Positions 1-8,195 of a DNA stretch of 64,000 nucleotides are shown one piece after another; position 1 is the first letter of the stretch; every line of letters starts with the position of its first letter. Made by a program: the position numbers and the translations under genes. The DNA is from CAUPWF01 sp964369425 (GTDB lineage Bacteria > Bacillota > Clostridia > Lachnospirales > Lachnospiraceae). The DNA is taken from assembly GCA_964369425.1 (NCBI GenBank), contig CAYJGW010000003.1, forward strand, positions 27,017 to 91,016. The letters are read 5' to 3'. Under the pieces are notes generated by a model that was not told where the DNA came from, did not search any database, and was given only the letters and a program-made list of their open reading frames with translations.

Positions 1-1118
1 ATATTCGATTCTAGTGATTTGTCGCTATTGCATTCTTTAATTTTAACTTTTGCAACACCATCATCTTCTACTAACAACAATAACTCATCTTCTTTTTTTA
101 GAACTGTACCCATATCTGGATTTAAACTCACTATACTATCTCTTTTATAGCCGAAAACAATTGCTTTTTCAAAATAGTTCAGTACATTTCCAAACAATTC
201 TCCATCTAATTCTGGAAAATTTTCAAAGTACAACTCATCTCCATCGAAATCAAAAAGTTCAATCAATACATCTGATAATCCTGGGTGCCTGCAAGTCTGT
301 GCTATAATTCGTGAAATGGCATCTTGTACTAATACAATCTCTGCAACATCTTCGCCTATAATCTTAGCTGCTTGATAGTTTGACTCATCATAAATAGTTG
401 CAACTACATGTGGAAGTTTGGTAATTGGCTTATCTCGCTTCAAGTAATTGTTAATTGCTAAAATAGATTTTATAGTAATCAAATCCCTATCTTCATTCAC
501 TATGATACATCTTGCACTTTCTAGGGAACACTTTGCAAGCATATGATAGTCCGTAATATTACCCTTCCTGCAGATAATTCTTGTTGTTTTAAAATCTGTA
601 ATCACTTCACTGATTGCAGTTTCCATTTCTTCTTTATCCATATCATCCAAGATGACAATACAACCATCTTTATGGTTTTCATTAGCCTCTATTGTCTCTG
701 ATATCAAGGAATATGTATTGTTGTTAAACCCTAAGATTACTGTGTGATTACTCTCAATAATTCTCGAGTTTCCTTTTCTTAAGTTGTACAATTTTTCTTC
801 AAATCCAGTTGTTATAATACCGATTAGGATACTTGTTACAAATAATCCACAAAGTGTAACAATCGACATAATAAGAACAAAACCTACATTTGACGTCTCC
901 GCTGCAGTTATGGTTCCAGCATCGATTACATGCATAATACTCGCCCATATATTTCCTCTTACTGTCCCATCACCAGTTATCAATACTAAAATCACCCCAG
1001 CCATAATTACAACCAATGCTGTAGCGAGGAAAAGCATGCCGACTAGGGCTACTGCACCTTTAGACATCAAGTTATCAAACTTGTATTCCAATTTTTCTTT
1101 CAGGCTATTTTTCTTCAT
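1..1118 (-). CDS. CASTOR/POLLUX-like ion channel with TrkA-N-type domain (partial)
   Basis: The reading frame starts at an ATG ending at 1118, preceded by AAGGAAG, and stays open to the window edge, so the C-terminus is missing; 372 residues are visible. There are two strongly hydrophobic segments (about residues 21-48 and 78-105). Between them lies a short stretch with DAGT that resembles the ADAG filter of plant CASTOR/POLLUX channels. From about residue 124 a Rossmann-like NAD-binding region begins (VILGFNNN), and two such regions appear to follow. This layout is that of bacterial CASTOR/POLLUX-related putative cation channels at the membrane. Ion selectivity cannot be read from the sequence. 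It lies 15 bp downstream of the GH3-like gene and is probably co-transcribed with it. Confidence 0.75.
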   Translation of the reverse strand, partial: MKKNSLKEKLEYKFDNLMSKGAVALVGMLFLATALVVIMAGVILVLITGDGTVRGNIWASIMHVIDAGTITAAETSNVGFVLIMSIVTLCGLFVTSILIGIITTGFEEKLYNLRKGNSRIIESNHTVILGFNNNTYSLISETIEANENHKDGCIVILDDMDKEEMETAISEVITDFKTTRIICRKGNITDYHMLAKCSLESARCIIVNEDRDLITIKSILAINNYLKRDKPITKLPHVVATIYDESNYQAAKIIGEDVAEIVLVQDAISRIIAQTCRHPGLSDVLIELFDFDGDELYFENFPELDGELFGNVLNYFEKAIVFGYKRDSIVSLNPDMGTVLKKEDELLLLVEDDGVAKVKIKECNSDKSLESN

Positions 1119-1133
1119 TTTTTCTTCCTTTTC

Positions 1134-1967
1134 TTAAGTTGATGATTCACCTTTTTCTAATTTCATCTCTAAAATCTTTTTTAGTTTAGTTTCGATTACT
1201 TCTATAGATAGCGCACCTTGTTGAACTTGTGTTACTATATTCTGGTATATTTCTTGGAATCCTTCTTCTATGTAAATCATATCTGCATCGTCTATAAGAG
1301 CTGATATGGACTCCTCAAAAGTTCCAACATTTTGAATTTGAACCTCTGTAAATGCTTTCTTTTCAGTTAATGATTCGCTTTTGAAATATTGATCACCTTG
1401 TTTATCTAGATAAAATCCACATTCTGTAATATCCATTCCTGCACTAGTCAGCGCTTCTGTCATATCCTGATCTGAAATAAGAAGAAGTGGTTGTTTTGAG
1501 TATAACTGCACTGTAGTCAACATTTCCGTTAATCCTTCAGTAGTCTCCATACTCTCACTTCCATATACCATGCCACCAATAGGATAAGTCTCTAGACTTT
1601 TTCTTGTGGTTTCTCCCGCTGTAATTACTACTGAAATATCTGTTAATTCTGAAGGCGTTGTAATAATTAGTTGGCCTATTTTTTCTTCTAAACTCATCTC
1701 CATTATCGCTTTATCTACTGCTGTAACGACCTCCTCTACATCTTCTTCTTTTTGGATCTCTTTATCACTTTCCTTCGCTTCCTCTTGAGTCTGTATAATA
1801 AGTTCTCCTGCTTTTTCATCTTCATTTTGATTCTGATTCTCTTCTGGTAAATTAAAAGCTGTAATTAAGCCAATTATCAACACTACTATCACCGTTCCAA
1901 AAATAATTATTACTTTCTTTTTTATCGATTTCAATGGGAATTCTCTTTTCGTTGTCTTCTTAAACAT
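1134..1967 (-). CDS. Degenerate GH3-like membrane-anchored protein
   Basis: The 277-residue protein has a basic N-terminus, one membrane segment (about 18-39), an acidic Glu/Gln/Lys-rich linker (41-82) and then a domain that opens with MSLEEKIGQL (91-100) and GGMVYG (131-136). These are the hallmarks of the start of glycoside hydrolase family 3 (beta-N-acetylhexosaminidase type). The C-terminus (KLKKILEMKLEKG) matches the usual end of the GH3 barrel. The middle is too short: the KH-F-PG-type substrate motif and the catalytic Asp region are not visible. It is therefore probably catalytically inactive, a surface-exposed binding or scaffold protein. It abuts the SDR gene (stop and start adjacent at 1967/1968), which suggests one operon. 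Confidence 0.6.
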   Translation of the reverse strand: MFKKTTKREFPLKSIKKKVIIIFGTVIVVLIIGLITAFNLPEENQNQNEDEKAGELIIQTQEEAKESDKEIQKEEDVEEVVTAVDKAIMEMSLEEKIGQLIITTPSELTDISVVITAGETTRKSLETYPIGGMVYGSESMETTEGLTEMLTTVQLYSKQPLLLISDQDMTEALTSAGMDITECGFYLDKQGDQYFKSESLTEKKAFTEVQIQNVGTFEESISALIDDADMIYIEEGFQEIYQNIVTQVQQGALSIEVIETKLKKILEMKLEKGESST

Positions 1968-2696
1968 TTATATCATTCCCCCATCAATTGCTATGATTTG
2001 TCCCGTCATATATTCATAACCTTCTATCATTCCTTTTACTAGATTTCCAATCTCCTCTGTTGTTCCAATCCGTCCCGCTGGTATATCATCTATAAATTCT
2101 TTTAACTCTTCTTTTGAGTAACAACTATTCATCTCTGTATCAATCATGCCCAATGCTAAAGCATTCACTTGAATATTGCTTGGAGCAAGTTCCTTTGCTA
2201 AAGCCTTTGTAAATCCATTCACTCCTGCCTTAGAAGCCGAATATGCCACTTCACAAGAAGCACCAACATTTCCCCATATAGAAGAGATATTAAGGATTTT
2301 TCCATATTTTCTTCTCACCATATGTGGTATAGCCGCTCTTGAACAATAAAAGACAGCTGACAGATTCGTCTTCATCGTCTGATTCCAATCATCATCTGTC
2401 ATATCTGTCAATAGTCCCACATAGGATATTCCTGCATTATTGATCAAAATATCTACACCATCGTAGCTTTCTTGAACTAATTGAAATAAGTTCTTAACAA
2501 CTTGCGACTCTCCTATATCACCTACAAAGGTTAGACATTCACTACCTTTTTCTGTACAGATTCCTGCAACTTCTTTCAACTGATCCTCTGACTTTTTACA
2601 AACTAGAACCAAATGATAGTCTGTTCCTGCACATGCAATTGCAATCGCTCTCCCAATTCCCCTAGAGGCTCCAGTTATCAATACTGTTTTTTTCAT
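1968..2696 (-). CDS. SDR-family oxidoreductase (FabG/YmfI-like)
   Basis: A 242-residue short-chain dehydrogenase/reductase with the NAD(P)-binding motif TGASRGIG (8-15), NNAG (86-89), a catalytic Ser at about 139 and the YSASK catalytic pair (Tyr152, Lys156). The length is typical of classical SDRs. Related clostridial proteins are annotated either as 3-oxoacyl-ACP reductase or as YmfI, the EF-P 5-aminopentanone reductase. With no fatty-acid synthesis genes nearby, the YmfI-like role is at least as likely. It lies between glyA and the GH3-like gene on the same strand, with short gaps. Confidence 0.8.
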   Translation of the reverse strand: MKKTVLITGASRGIGRAIAIACAGTDYHLVLVCKKSEDQLKEVAGICTEKGSECLTFVGDIGESQVVKNLFQLVQESYDGVDILINNAGISYVGLLTDMTDDDWNQTMKTNLSAVFYCSRAAIPHMVRRKYGKILNISSIWGNVGASCEVAYSASKAGVNGFTKALAKELAPSNIQVNALALGMIDTEMNSCYSKEELKEFIDDIPAGRIGTTEEIGNLVKGMIEGYEYMTGQIIAIDGGMI

Positions 2697-2734
2697 AATG
2701 CACTACTTTCTTAATTCTTTTCTAAATCACTTCA

Positions 2735-3970
2735 TTAAATCAATGGGTATTTGTCTGTAATACTTTTTACAAGCCCCTTTGCTTTCTCTATGTTTTCTTC
2801 TGACTCAATTACAAGTGTAATCGCTTCCGCTACCTTATCCATATCTTCCTCTTTTAAACCTCGCGTTGTAGCTGCTGGTGTTCCAAGGCGCACTCCACTC
2901 GTAACAAATGGCGAACGTTGTTCATTTGGTACTGTATTTTTATTACATGTAATATGGGAGTTATCTAATCGTTTCTCTAATTCTTTCCCTGTAATTTCAA
3001 GCCCTGTCAAATCTACAAGCATCAAATGATTGTCTGTTCCGCCTGATACCAACTTTACTCCGCGTTTTTGTAATCCTTCACTCAACGCTTTTGCATTACT
3101 AATCACCTGTCTTTGATATACCTTAAACTCTTCTGTTAACGCTTCCTTAAAACACACTGCTTTCGCTGCAATAACATGCATTAGTGGTCCACCTTGAATT
3201 CCTGGGAAAATTGCCTTGTTAAAATTAAATTTTTCTGCCGCTTCTTGATTACAAAGTATCATTCCACCCCTTGGTCCTCTTAATGTTTTATGAGTTGTTG
3301 TCGTTACAACGTGTGCATACGGAATTGGACTCTCATGAACACCAGCTGCTACGAGACCTGCTATATGTGCCATATCCACCATCAGATACGCTCCTACTTC
3401 ATCAGCGATTTCACGAAATCTTTTAAAATCTATCGCTCTTGCATACGCACTTGCACCTGCAATGATTAATTTAGGTTTTGCGTCTAATGCAATCTCTCTT
3501 ACGTTTTCATAATCAATAAATCCTTCATCATTTACGCCATACGAAGAGAAATCATAGTATTTACCTGAAATATTAACAGGTGAACCATGTGTCAAATGAC
3601 CTCCATGATCTAAACTCATCCCTAACACTTTATCCCCTGGCTCTAGCATTGCAAAAAACACTGCCGTATTAGCTTGCGCTCCAGAATGTGGTTGAACATT
3701 TACATATTCGCATGAAAATAATTCCTTCGCTCGTTCAATCGCTAATTCTTCCACAATATCCACACATTCACAACCACCATAATAACGTCTTTTTGGATAT
3801 CCTTCTGCATATTTATTCGTCAAAGGGCTACCCATTGTCTCCATAACTGCTTCGCTTACCCAGTTTTCTGATGCTATCAATTCTATATGGCTTTGTTGTC
3901 TCTCTTCTTCTGCTATAATTGCATTTGCCACTTCCATATCTACTGCTTTTATTCGATCAATTCCGTACAT
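2735..3970 (-). CDS. glyA: Serine hydroxymethyltransferase
   Basis: A 411-residue PLP enzyme that interconverts serine and glycine with tetrahydrofolate, supplying one-carbon units in the cytoplasm. Family motifs are present: ELIASENWVS near residues 30-39, the PLP-binding TTTTHKTLRGPRGG with Lys228, and the Asp200-His202 pair (MVDMAHIAG). The length is normal for bacterial GlyA. The start at 3970 has the strong site AGGAGG. A good promoter lies just upstream (4005-4034), with its -35 touching a perfect palindrome. Confidence 0.97.
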   Translation of the reverse strand: MYGIDRIKAVDMEVANAIIAEEERQQSHIELIASENWVSEAVMETMGSPLTNKYAEGYPKRRYYGGCECVDIVEELAIERAKELFSCEYVNVQPHSGAQANTAVFFAMLEPGDKVLGMSLDHGGHLTHGSPVNISGKYYDFSSYGVNDEGFIDYENVREIALDAKPKLIIAGASAYARAIDFKRFREIADEVGAYLMVDMAHIAGLVAAGVHESPIPYAHVVTTTTHKTLRGPRGGMILCNQEAAEKFNFNKAIFPGIQGGPLMHVIAAKAVCFKEALTEEFKVYQRQVISNAKALSEGLQKRGVKLVSGGTDNHLMLVDLTGLEITGKELEKRLDNSHITCNKNTVPNEQRSPFVTSGVRLGTPAATTRGLKEEDMDKVAEAITLVIESEENIEKAKGLVKSITDKYPLI

Positions 3971-4004
3971 TCTCTTTTCCTCCTATTTTGTAATATCTCT
4001 GTCT

Positions 4005-4034
4005 ATTATACACTTGTCTTTTTCTGAATGTCAA
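4005..4034 (-). promoter_or_regulatory. glyA promoter
   Basis: On the minus strand a consensus -35 TTGACA (4034-4029) is followed after 18 nt by TATAAT (4010-4005). The distance to the glyA start is about 35 nt. The -35 begins where the 29-nt palindrome at 4034-4062 ends. Confidence 0.8.
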
Positions 4035-4062
4035 CAAGAGAGGTTACAGTAACCTCTCTTGT
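4034..4062. promoter_or_regulatory. Perfect 29-nt palindrome between htrA and glyA
   Basis: Two 14-nt arms (ACAAGAGAGGTTAC and its exact complement) surround a single central base at 4048. No U-tract follows on either strand, so it is a poor intrinsic terminator. It lies 24 bp past the htrA stop and shares a base with the glyA -35. It could be an operator or a termination hairpin that works without a U-run. Confidence 0.65.
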
Positions 4063-4085
4063 GCGAGTTCTTTATATATTTTATA

Positions 4086-5372
4086 CTACTGTGCATCTTG
4101 TAATGTTATATCTAATGTCTTTTCTTCATACTCCCCATTGCTTGTTGGGACTGACACTGTAATCTTTACAGTTTCTCCTTGTGCGTAATACCCTAGCGAA
4201 TCTACTAACCCTTCTATCGATGTTACACTTACACCATCTAATTCCGTTATGATGCTACCTTTCATAATTCCTGCTTTTTCAGCAGCTCCATCTTCTATAA
4301 TTTCAGATATATACACTCCTTCAGGCATTGCATACATCTGAGCACTCTCTGCTGTTACACTCACACCTTGTATTCCGATATACCCTTTTTCTGCTTCAGA
4401 TACAAGGCTCCTTGTCTCTCTATTCATTAATGTGTCAATTGTCTCTGATGCTCCTGTTACTGGAATTGCGTATCCCATTCCTTCTACACCTGTGGAACCG
4501 ATTTTTGCCACGTTAATACCAATCACTTCTCCATTCATATTGACAAGCGCTCCGCCACTATTTCCTCCATTAATTGCAGTATCTGTCTGAATCAATTCAC
4601 CATCGATGCCATCTAATGTTCTTCCTGTTGCACTTACAATACCCGTTGTAACTGATTGCCCATACCCTAATGCATTTCCAATCGCTACTACTGGCTCTCC
4701 CACTGCTAGAGTATCTGAATCACCTAACGTCGCTACTTTAATAGAATTCATCGTCTCGTCACCTATAGTCTCTACTGGAATTGCGACTATGGCCAAATCT
4801 TTAGCTGGATCAGTTCCTTTCACTGTCCCTTGCACACTTTCACCATCGTTAAATGTAATTGTAAGTTCATTCGTATCTTCTATTACGTGATTATTTGTCA
4901 AAATCAATAACTCTTCATCGTTATTTCCTATGATTACGCCTGAACCTGCACTTACTTGCTCTTGATTAAAAGATTGACCAAAAAGTGATTGTACTTCTTG
5001 CACACTCATATTTGTAATAGAAACCATCGCTGGCATTACATTTTCTGCTATCGTCGATACATCCGAAGAAACAGTTGATGTCGTTGTATTCACAGTAGTT
5101 GCTGCTATATCCGCTGTTTGATTGCCCTCTGTAAAGTTAGTTCCTGTACCAAGTAAGGATACTGTTAGTGAGAACACACCTGCACTTACCACTCCAAATG
5201 TTGCTGCACTTCCCAACAACACACCAAATTTTTTAGCTGTTTTTCTCTCTTTTTTCTTTTTCTCTTCTATCACATCATCTACATCCATAGTGATAAAATT
5301 AGGGGTGTACTCTTTGTACAGATTTGAATTATCGTGGTCGTGATTGTTTTGATTATCATAATTTGCATTCAT
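4086..5372 (-). CDS. htrA: HtrA/DegP-like membrane-anchored serine protease with PDZ domain
   Basis: A 428-residue S1C protease. A cytoplasmic Asn/Asp-rich N-terminus (1-45) precedes one membrane segment (about 49-76) and a Thr/Ser-rich linker. The trypsin-like domain has the triad His162 (TNNHVIED), Asp192 (KDLAIVAI) and Ser272 (GGNSGGALVN). A PDZ domain follows from about residue 325 to the end. The likely role is degradation or refolding of misfolded extracytoplasmic proteins. The start follows AGAAAGGAAAC. Direct repeats upstream (5438-5465) suggest control by a response regulator, as CssRS controls htrA in Bacillus; no such regulator gene is in view. Confidence 0.92.
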   Translation of the reverse strand: MNANYDNQNNHDHDNSNLYKEYTPNFITMDVDDVIEEKKKKERKTAKKFGVLLGSAATFGVVSAGVFSLTVSLLGTGTNFTEGNQTADIAATTVNTTTSTVSSDVSTIAENVMPAMVSITNMSVQEVQSLFGQSFNQEQVSAGSGVIIGNNDEELLILTNNHVIEDTNELTITFNDGESVQGTVKGTDPAKDLAIVAIPVETIGDETMNSIKVATLGDSDTLAVGEPVVAIGNALGYGQSVTTGIVSATGRTLDGIDGELIQTDTAINGGNSGGALVNMNGEVIGINVAKIGSTGVEGMGYAIPVTGASETIDTLMNRETRSLVSEAEKGYIGIQGVSVTAESAQMYAMPEGVYISEIIEDGAAEKAGIMKGSIITELDGVSVTSIEGLVDSLGYYAQGETVKITVSVPTSNGEYEEKTLDITLQDAQ

Positions 5373-5437
5373 AATTGTTTGTTTCCTTTCTATATATGCT
5401 CTCTTTCATTTCTATGACCTTAGTTTACAGCCTTTTT

Positions 5438-5465
5438 GTGTTTAATCTGTGTTTAAAGTGTTAAA
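5438..5465. promoter_or_regulatory. Direct repeats upstream of htrA (candidate response-regulator site)
   Basis: On the plus strand GTGTTTAA occurs at 5438-5445 and 5449-5456, followed by GTGTTAAA at 5458-5465. The offsets are 11 and 9 nt, about one helical turn, which is the usual layout of OmpR/PhoB-family binding sites. The set lies about 65-95 nt upstream of the htrA start. Confidence 0.45.
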
Positions 5466-5473
5466 ATGAGATG

Positions 5474-5508
5474 AAAAAACTGCATTGCTTTCACAATGCA
5501 GTTTTTTT
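5474..5508 (-). terminator. Intrinsic terminator of the cohesin-domain gene
   Basis: An 8-bp stem (CTGCATTG with CAATGCAG at 5480-5487 and 5494-5501) and a 6-nt loop are followed on the minus strand by six U. The stop codon of the upstream gene overlaps the A-run in front of the stem. Confidence 0.9.
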
Positions 5509-6952
5509 AAAAATCCAAAAAGTCTATATCATCATCATCATCATCATCGAAACTATCCTCTTCGAAACTATCTTCTTCGAATGTATCTTCTTCAAATGCT
5601 TCTTTCAATGCTTCTGCATCTTGCATTTTCCTATCTTTCGATTTTCTTGATGTAGATGCTTCAATTTTTTCCAAACGTTCGAAATCGTAATCATCCTCAT
5701 CATCATCTAAAAACTCAAATTCAAACTCATCCTTGTTTTTCTTATCATTTTTTCCATTTGAAGGATTTACTGGAATTTCATCAAATTCTTCATCTATTCC
5801 ATACTCTTCATATAGGTCATCTAGTTCTAAATTTCTATTTCTTAATTTAACTGATACGACAATTAAAATAATCAGTATTATAAGGAATATCGCACCAATC
5901 CCTATTAACATATACATGCCATATTCATGTACAAATGGAATCTTATCAATAAAACTCTCTTCCTCCACCTGAGCTTCTGTATCTACCAAACTACTTTCAC
6001 TAGCCAAGTAACGCTGATATGTCTGCTCTTGCACATCATATTTATATAGTGATGTCTCTCCTAGGTTATTCATTGCATTAATCAGATAAAATCCTGGCAT
6101 CTCTGTATCTTGCCAAGTAGGAAACACGAAATTTGATACATTCAATGACGTTTCAACATATCGTTCATCTAATGATGTCTCCGTAGGAGTCTCCAAAAAT
6201 ACAATTGATGATGTTTCCGAGATAATCATTCTTACAAATGGAGAGAACACGCCTGTTTGCTCATTATACATAAAGAAATTTTGCTCTCCTGCTTCATTTG
6301 CTAAATATGCTACTATAATTCCTGAACTCTCTTCTTTCGCTACATTAATTTGACCGCCATTATAATTTGCAACTGCTGGTATAAAACCATCTGGCAACTT
6401 ATTTGCTGGTAATTCTGATACAACTGTATAATTTACACCTTGAATCACAATTCCCGCATCAGCTGCTGGTGCTCCTTCTACTGGTGCTTCTTGTGGAGTA
6501 GGTGCAACCTCTGTTCCGCCTGCTATTGTAATTGTAGAAGATCCTTCTACAAAGCTCATTGGTGTGCCATCTGCTAATGTACCTGATACCTCACTTATCG
6601 TAATTGTACTAGTTCCAAATTTAAGTGCCGTAAAAGTCATTGGTGTCATATACTCTGTAGAGCTACCATCTCCTGTCAAATTGTAAGTTAATACGTTTCC
6701 TTCACTTGTAATCCCTTCACCAGACATAAATTGAATTTGAGAACTATCATAATTCATCTTAATCGTTACATTACCGATTGCATCTCCGTCATTTTCTTCA
6801 ACCTTTATGTTTACATTGAACTGTTGACCAGCTGGTACTTCCAAATCTGTATAACTAATTGTTGCTTCCTGTGCGTGACTCGTAATTGATGTTAGTAATA
6901 TCATAAAACAGATACTCATCAGTGATACTAATAGCTTAATATTCTTATACAT
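5507..6952 (-). CDS. Cohesin-domain single-pass membrane protein with acidic tail
   Basis: A 481-residue protein. A signal peptide (about 1-27, ending SHAQ) is followed by a cohesin-like beta-sandwich domain (about 30-145, with DGDAIGNVTIKMNYDS and a closing STITI strand). Next come a Pro/Ala linker (about 148-165), a second beta-rich extracellular region (about 168-335), one membrane segment (about 346-369) and a very acidic cytoplasmic tail ending in EED/DDDD repeats. No cellulosomal enzyme or dockerin gene is in the window, so the cohesin domain is probably a general surface adhesion or assembly module. The start follows GGAAGAGG. The specific function is unknown. Confidence 0.7.
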   Translation of the reverse strand: MYKNIKLLVSLMSICFMILLTSITSHAQEATISYTDLEVPAGQQFNVNIKVEENDGDAIGNVTIKMNYDSSQIQFMSGEGITSEGNVLTYNLTGDGSSTEYMTPMTFTALKFGTSTITISEVSGTLADGTPMSFVEGSSTITIAGGTEVAPTPQEAPVEGAPAADAGIVIQGVNYTVVSELPANKLPDGFIPAVANYNGGQINVAKEESSGIIVAYLANEAGEQNFFMYNEQTGVFSPFVRMIISETSSIVFLETPTETSLDERYVETSLNVSNFVFPTWQDTEMPGFYLINAMNNLGETSLYKYDVQEQTYQRYLASESSLVDTEAQVEEESFIDKIPFVHEYGMYMLIGIGAIFLIILIILIVVSVKLRNRNLELDDLYEEYGIDEEFDEIPVNPSNGKNDKKNKDEFEFEFLDDDEDDYDFERLEKIEASTSRKSKDRKMQDAEALKEAFEEDTFEEDSFEEDSFDDDDDDDIDFLDF

Positions 6953-6975
6953 AATCGCTTCCTCTTCCTTGTACT

Positions 6976-7899
6976 TTACATATTTAATTTTTCTGGGTAT
7001 ACTCCCTCGTCTAATAATTTCTTTATTGTATTGACTACAATTTCTTTATCTTGTATATAAGTTACCCCAAACCATTTATCATTCGAATGAAGGACTTTTA
7101 CGTTCAGTTCGTCTTTCTCTACCATTTCTCCCACCAAAATAGGAAGTAAGTACTCTTTTGTTTCGTATTCATCTCTTACTCGTTCTAAAAATGAACAAAA
7201 CCCATCTTGCAATATATTCATAAAACTTTTTGGAACAGCCCACATATTCATGGAAACAGGTGTTTCTTTTTGGTAAAATAGACGTTCACCATCTACTACC
7301 ACCATTGCACCATCGCCTGATTTTTCGATATTTTTAGTCTCATCAATTTTAGTCAAGTAGTTGTTTTTATCCGTCTGGCACACTCCCCTTGTAACGCCAC
7401 CATGGTCACTTAATGTATTACCAAGTTCAAATCCAACCATTGCAATTTCTTTTAGTGGACTTTCTGAGTCAAGCTTTGCTAGATAATTATATGCTTCCTT
7501 ATAGGCCTCTTTTCCATAATAATCATCAGCATTGATAATTAAAAACGGCTCTTTTACAATGTCTTTGCAGACTAAAATAGCCTGACCTGTCCCCCAAGGT
7601 TTTTTTCTGTTTTTATATCTTTCATTGAAAGGTACTGGAATATCTAAAATCTCTTGAAATGCATAATCTACCTCTATCATTTTTGCAATACGGCTTCCTA
7701 TCACTTCTTTAAAATCTTTTTCAATATCTTTTCGAATTACAAATACTACTTTATCAAATCCTGCTGCAATCGCATCGTATACAGAATAATCAACAATAAT
7801 TTCACCATTAGGTCCAACTGGTTCTAACTGCTTAATTCCGCCTCCAAATCGACTTCCTATTCCTGCTGCCATAACTACCAATGTTGCTTTTCCCATCAT
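6976..7899 (-). CDS. Sugar-phosphate nucleotidyltransferase family protein
   Basis: A 307-residue protein with the nucleotidyltransferase signature near the N-terminus (MAAGIGSRFGGG, then KQLEP) and a metal-binding region ININADDYYG-like (INADDYYG, about residue 125). This places it in the GT-A-like family that activates sugar phosphates with UTP, CTP or GTP. The substrate cannot be inferred; there is no kinase or glycosyltransferase next door. It lies 23 bp downstream of the HPr gene on the same strand and ends 23 bp before the cohesin-domain gene. Confidence 0.8.
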   Translation of the reverse strand: MMGKATLVVMAAGIGSRFGGGIKQLEPVGPNGEIIVDYSVYDAIAAGFDKVVFVIRKDIEKDFKEVIGSRIAKMIEVDYAFQEILDIPVPFNERYKNRKKPWGTGQAILVCKDIVKEPFLIINADDYYGKEAYKEAYNYLAKLDSESPLKEIAMVGFELGNTLSDHGGVTRGVCQTDKNNYLTKIDETKNIEKSGDGAMVVVDGERLFYQKETPVSMNMWAVPKSFMNILQDGFCSFLERVRDEYETKEYLLPILVGEMVEKDELNVKVLHSNDKWFGVTYIQDKEIVVNTIKKLLDEGVYPEKLNM

Positions 7900-7922
7900 G
7901 AACTCCTCTTCCTATTTGTATT

Positions 7923-8186
7923 TTATTCTCCCAAACCACTTTCTATCAAATTCACAATTACTCTCATAGCTTCTTCTTCATCTTCACCGTTACAAGTCAA
8001 CCTTATCTCTTCTCCACTCACAATACAAGCACCTAATACACTTAATACACTTTTTGCATTCGTTTCTCCATTCCGAATATGAATCATAATTTCAGACTGA
8101 AACTGCGCTGCTGTTTTACATAGCAGTCCTGCTGGACGTAGGTGTAGACCTGTAGGATTTTTGATAATAACATTCTTTTCTACCAT
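7923..8186 (-). CDS. HPr-family phosphocarrier protein
   Basis: An 87-residue HPr, the normal length. The phosphoenolpyruvate-dependent site is intact (NPTGLHLRPA, His15) and the regulatory serine used by HPr kinase is present (NAKSVLSV, Ser46). It therefore looks like a true HPr rather than Crh, which lacks the histidine. Enzyme I is not adjacent. It lies 9 bp after cdaR, so it may be transcribed with the c-di-AMP genes. Confidence 0.93.
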   Translation of the reverse strand: MVEKNVIIKNPTGLHLRPAGLLCKTAAQFQSEIMIHIRNGETNAKSVLSVLGACIVSGEEIRLTCNGEDEEEAMRVIVNLIESGLGE

Positions 8187-8195
8187 CTTTATCCC

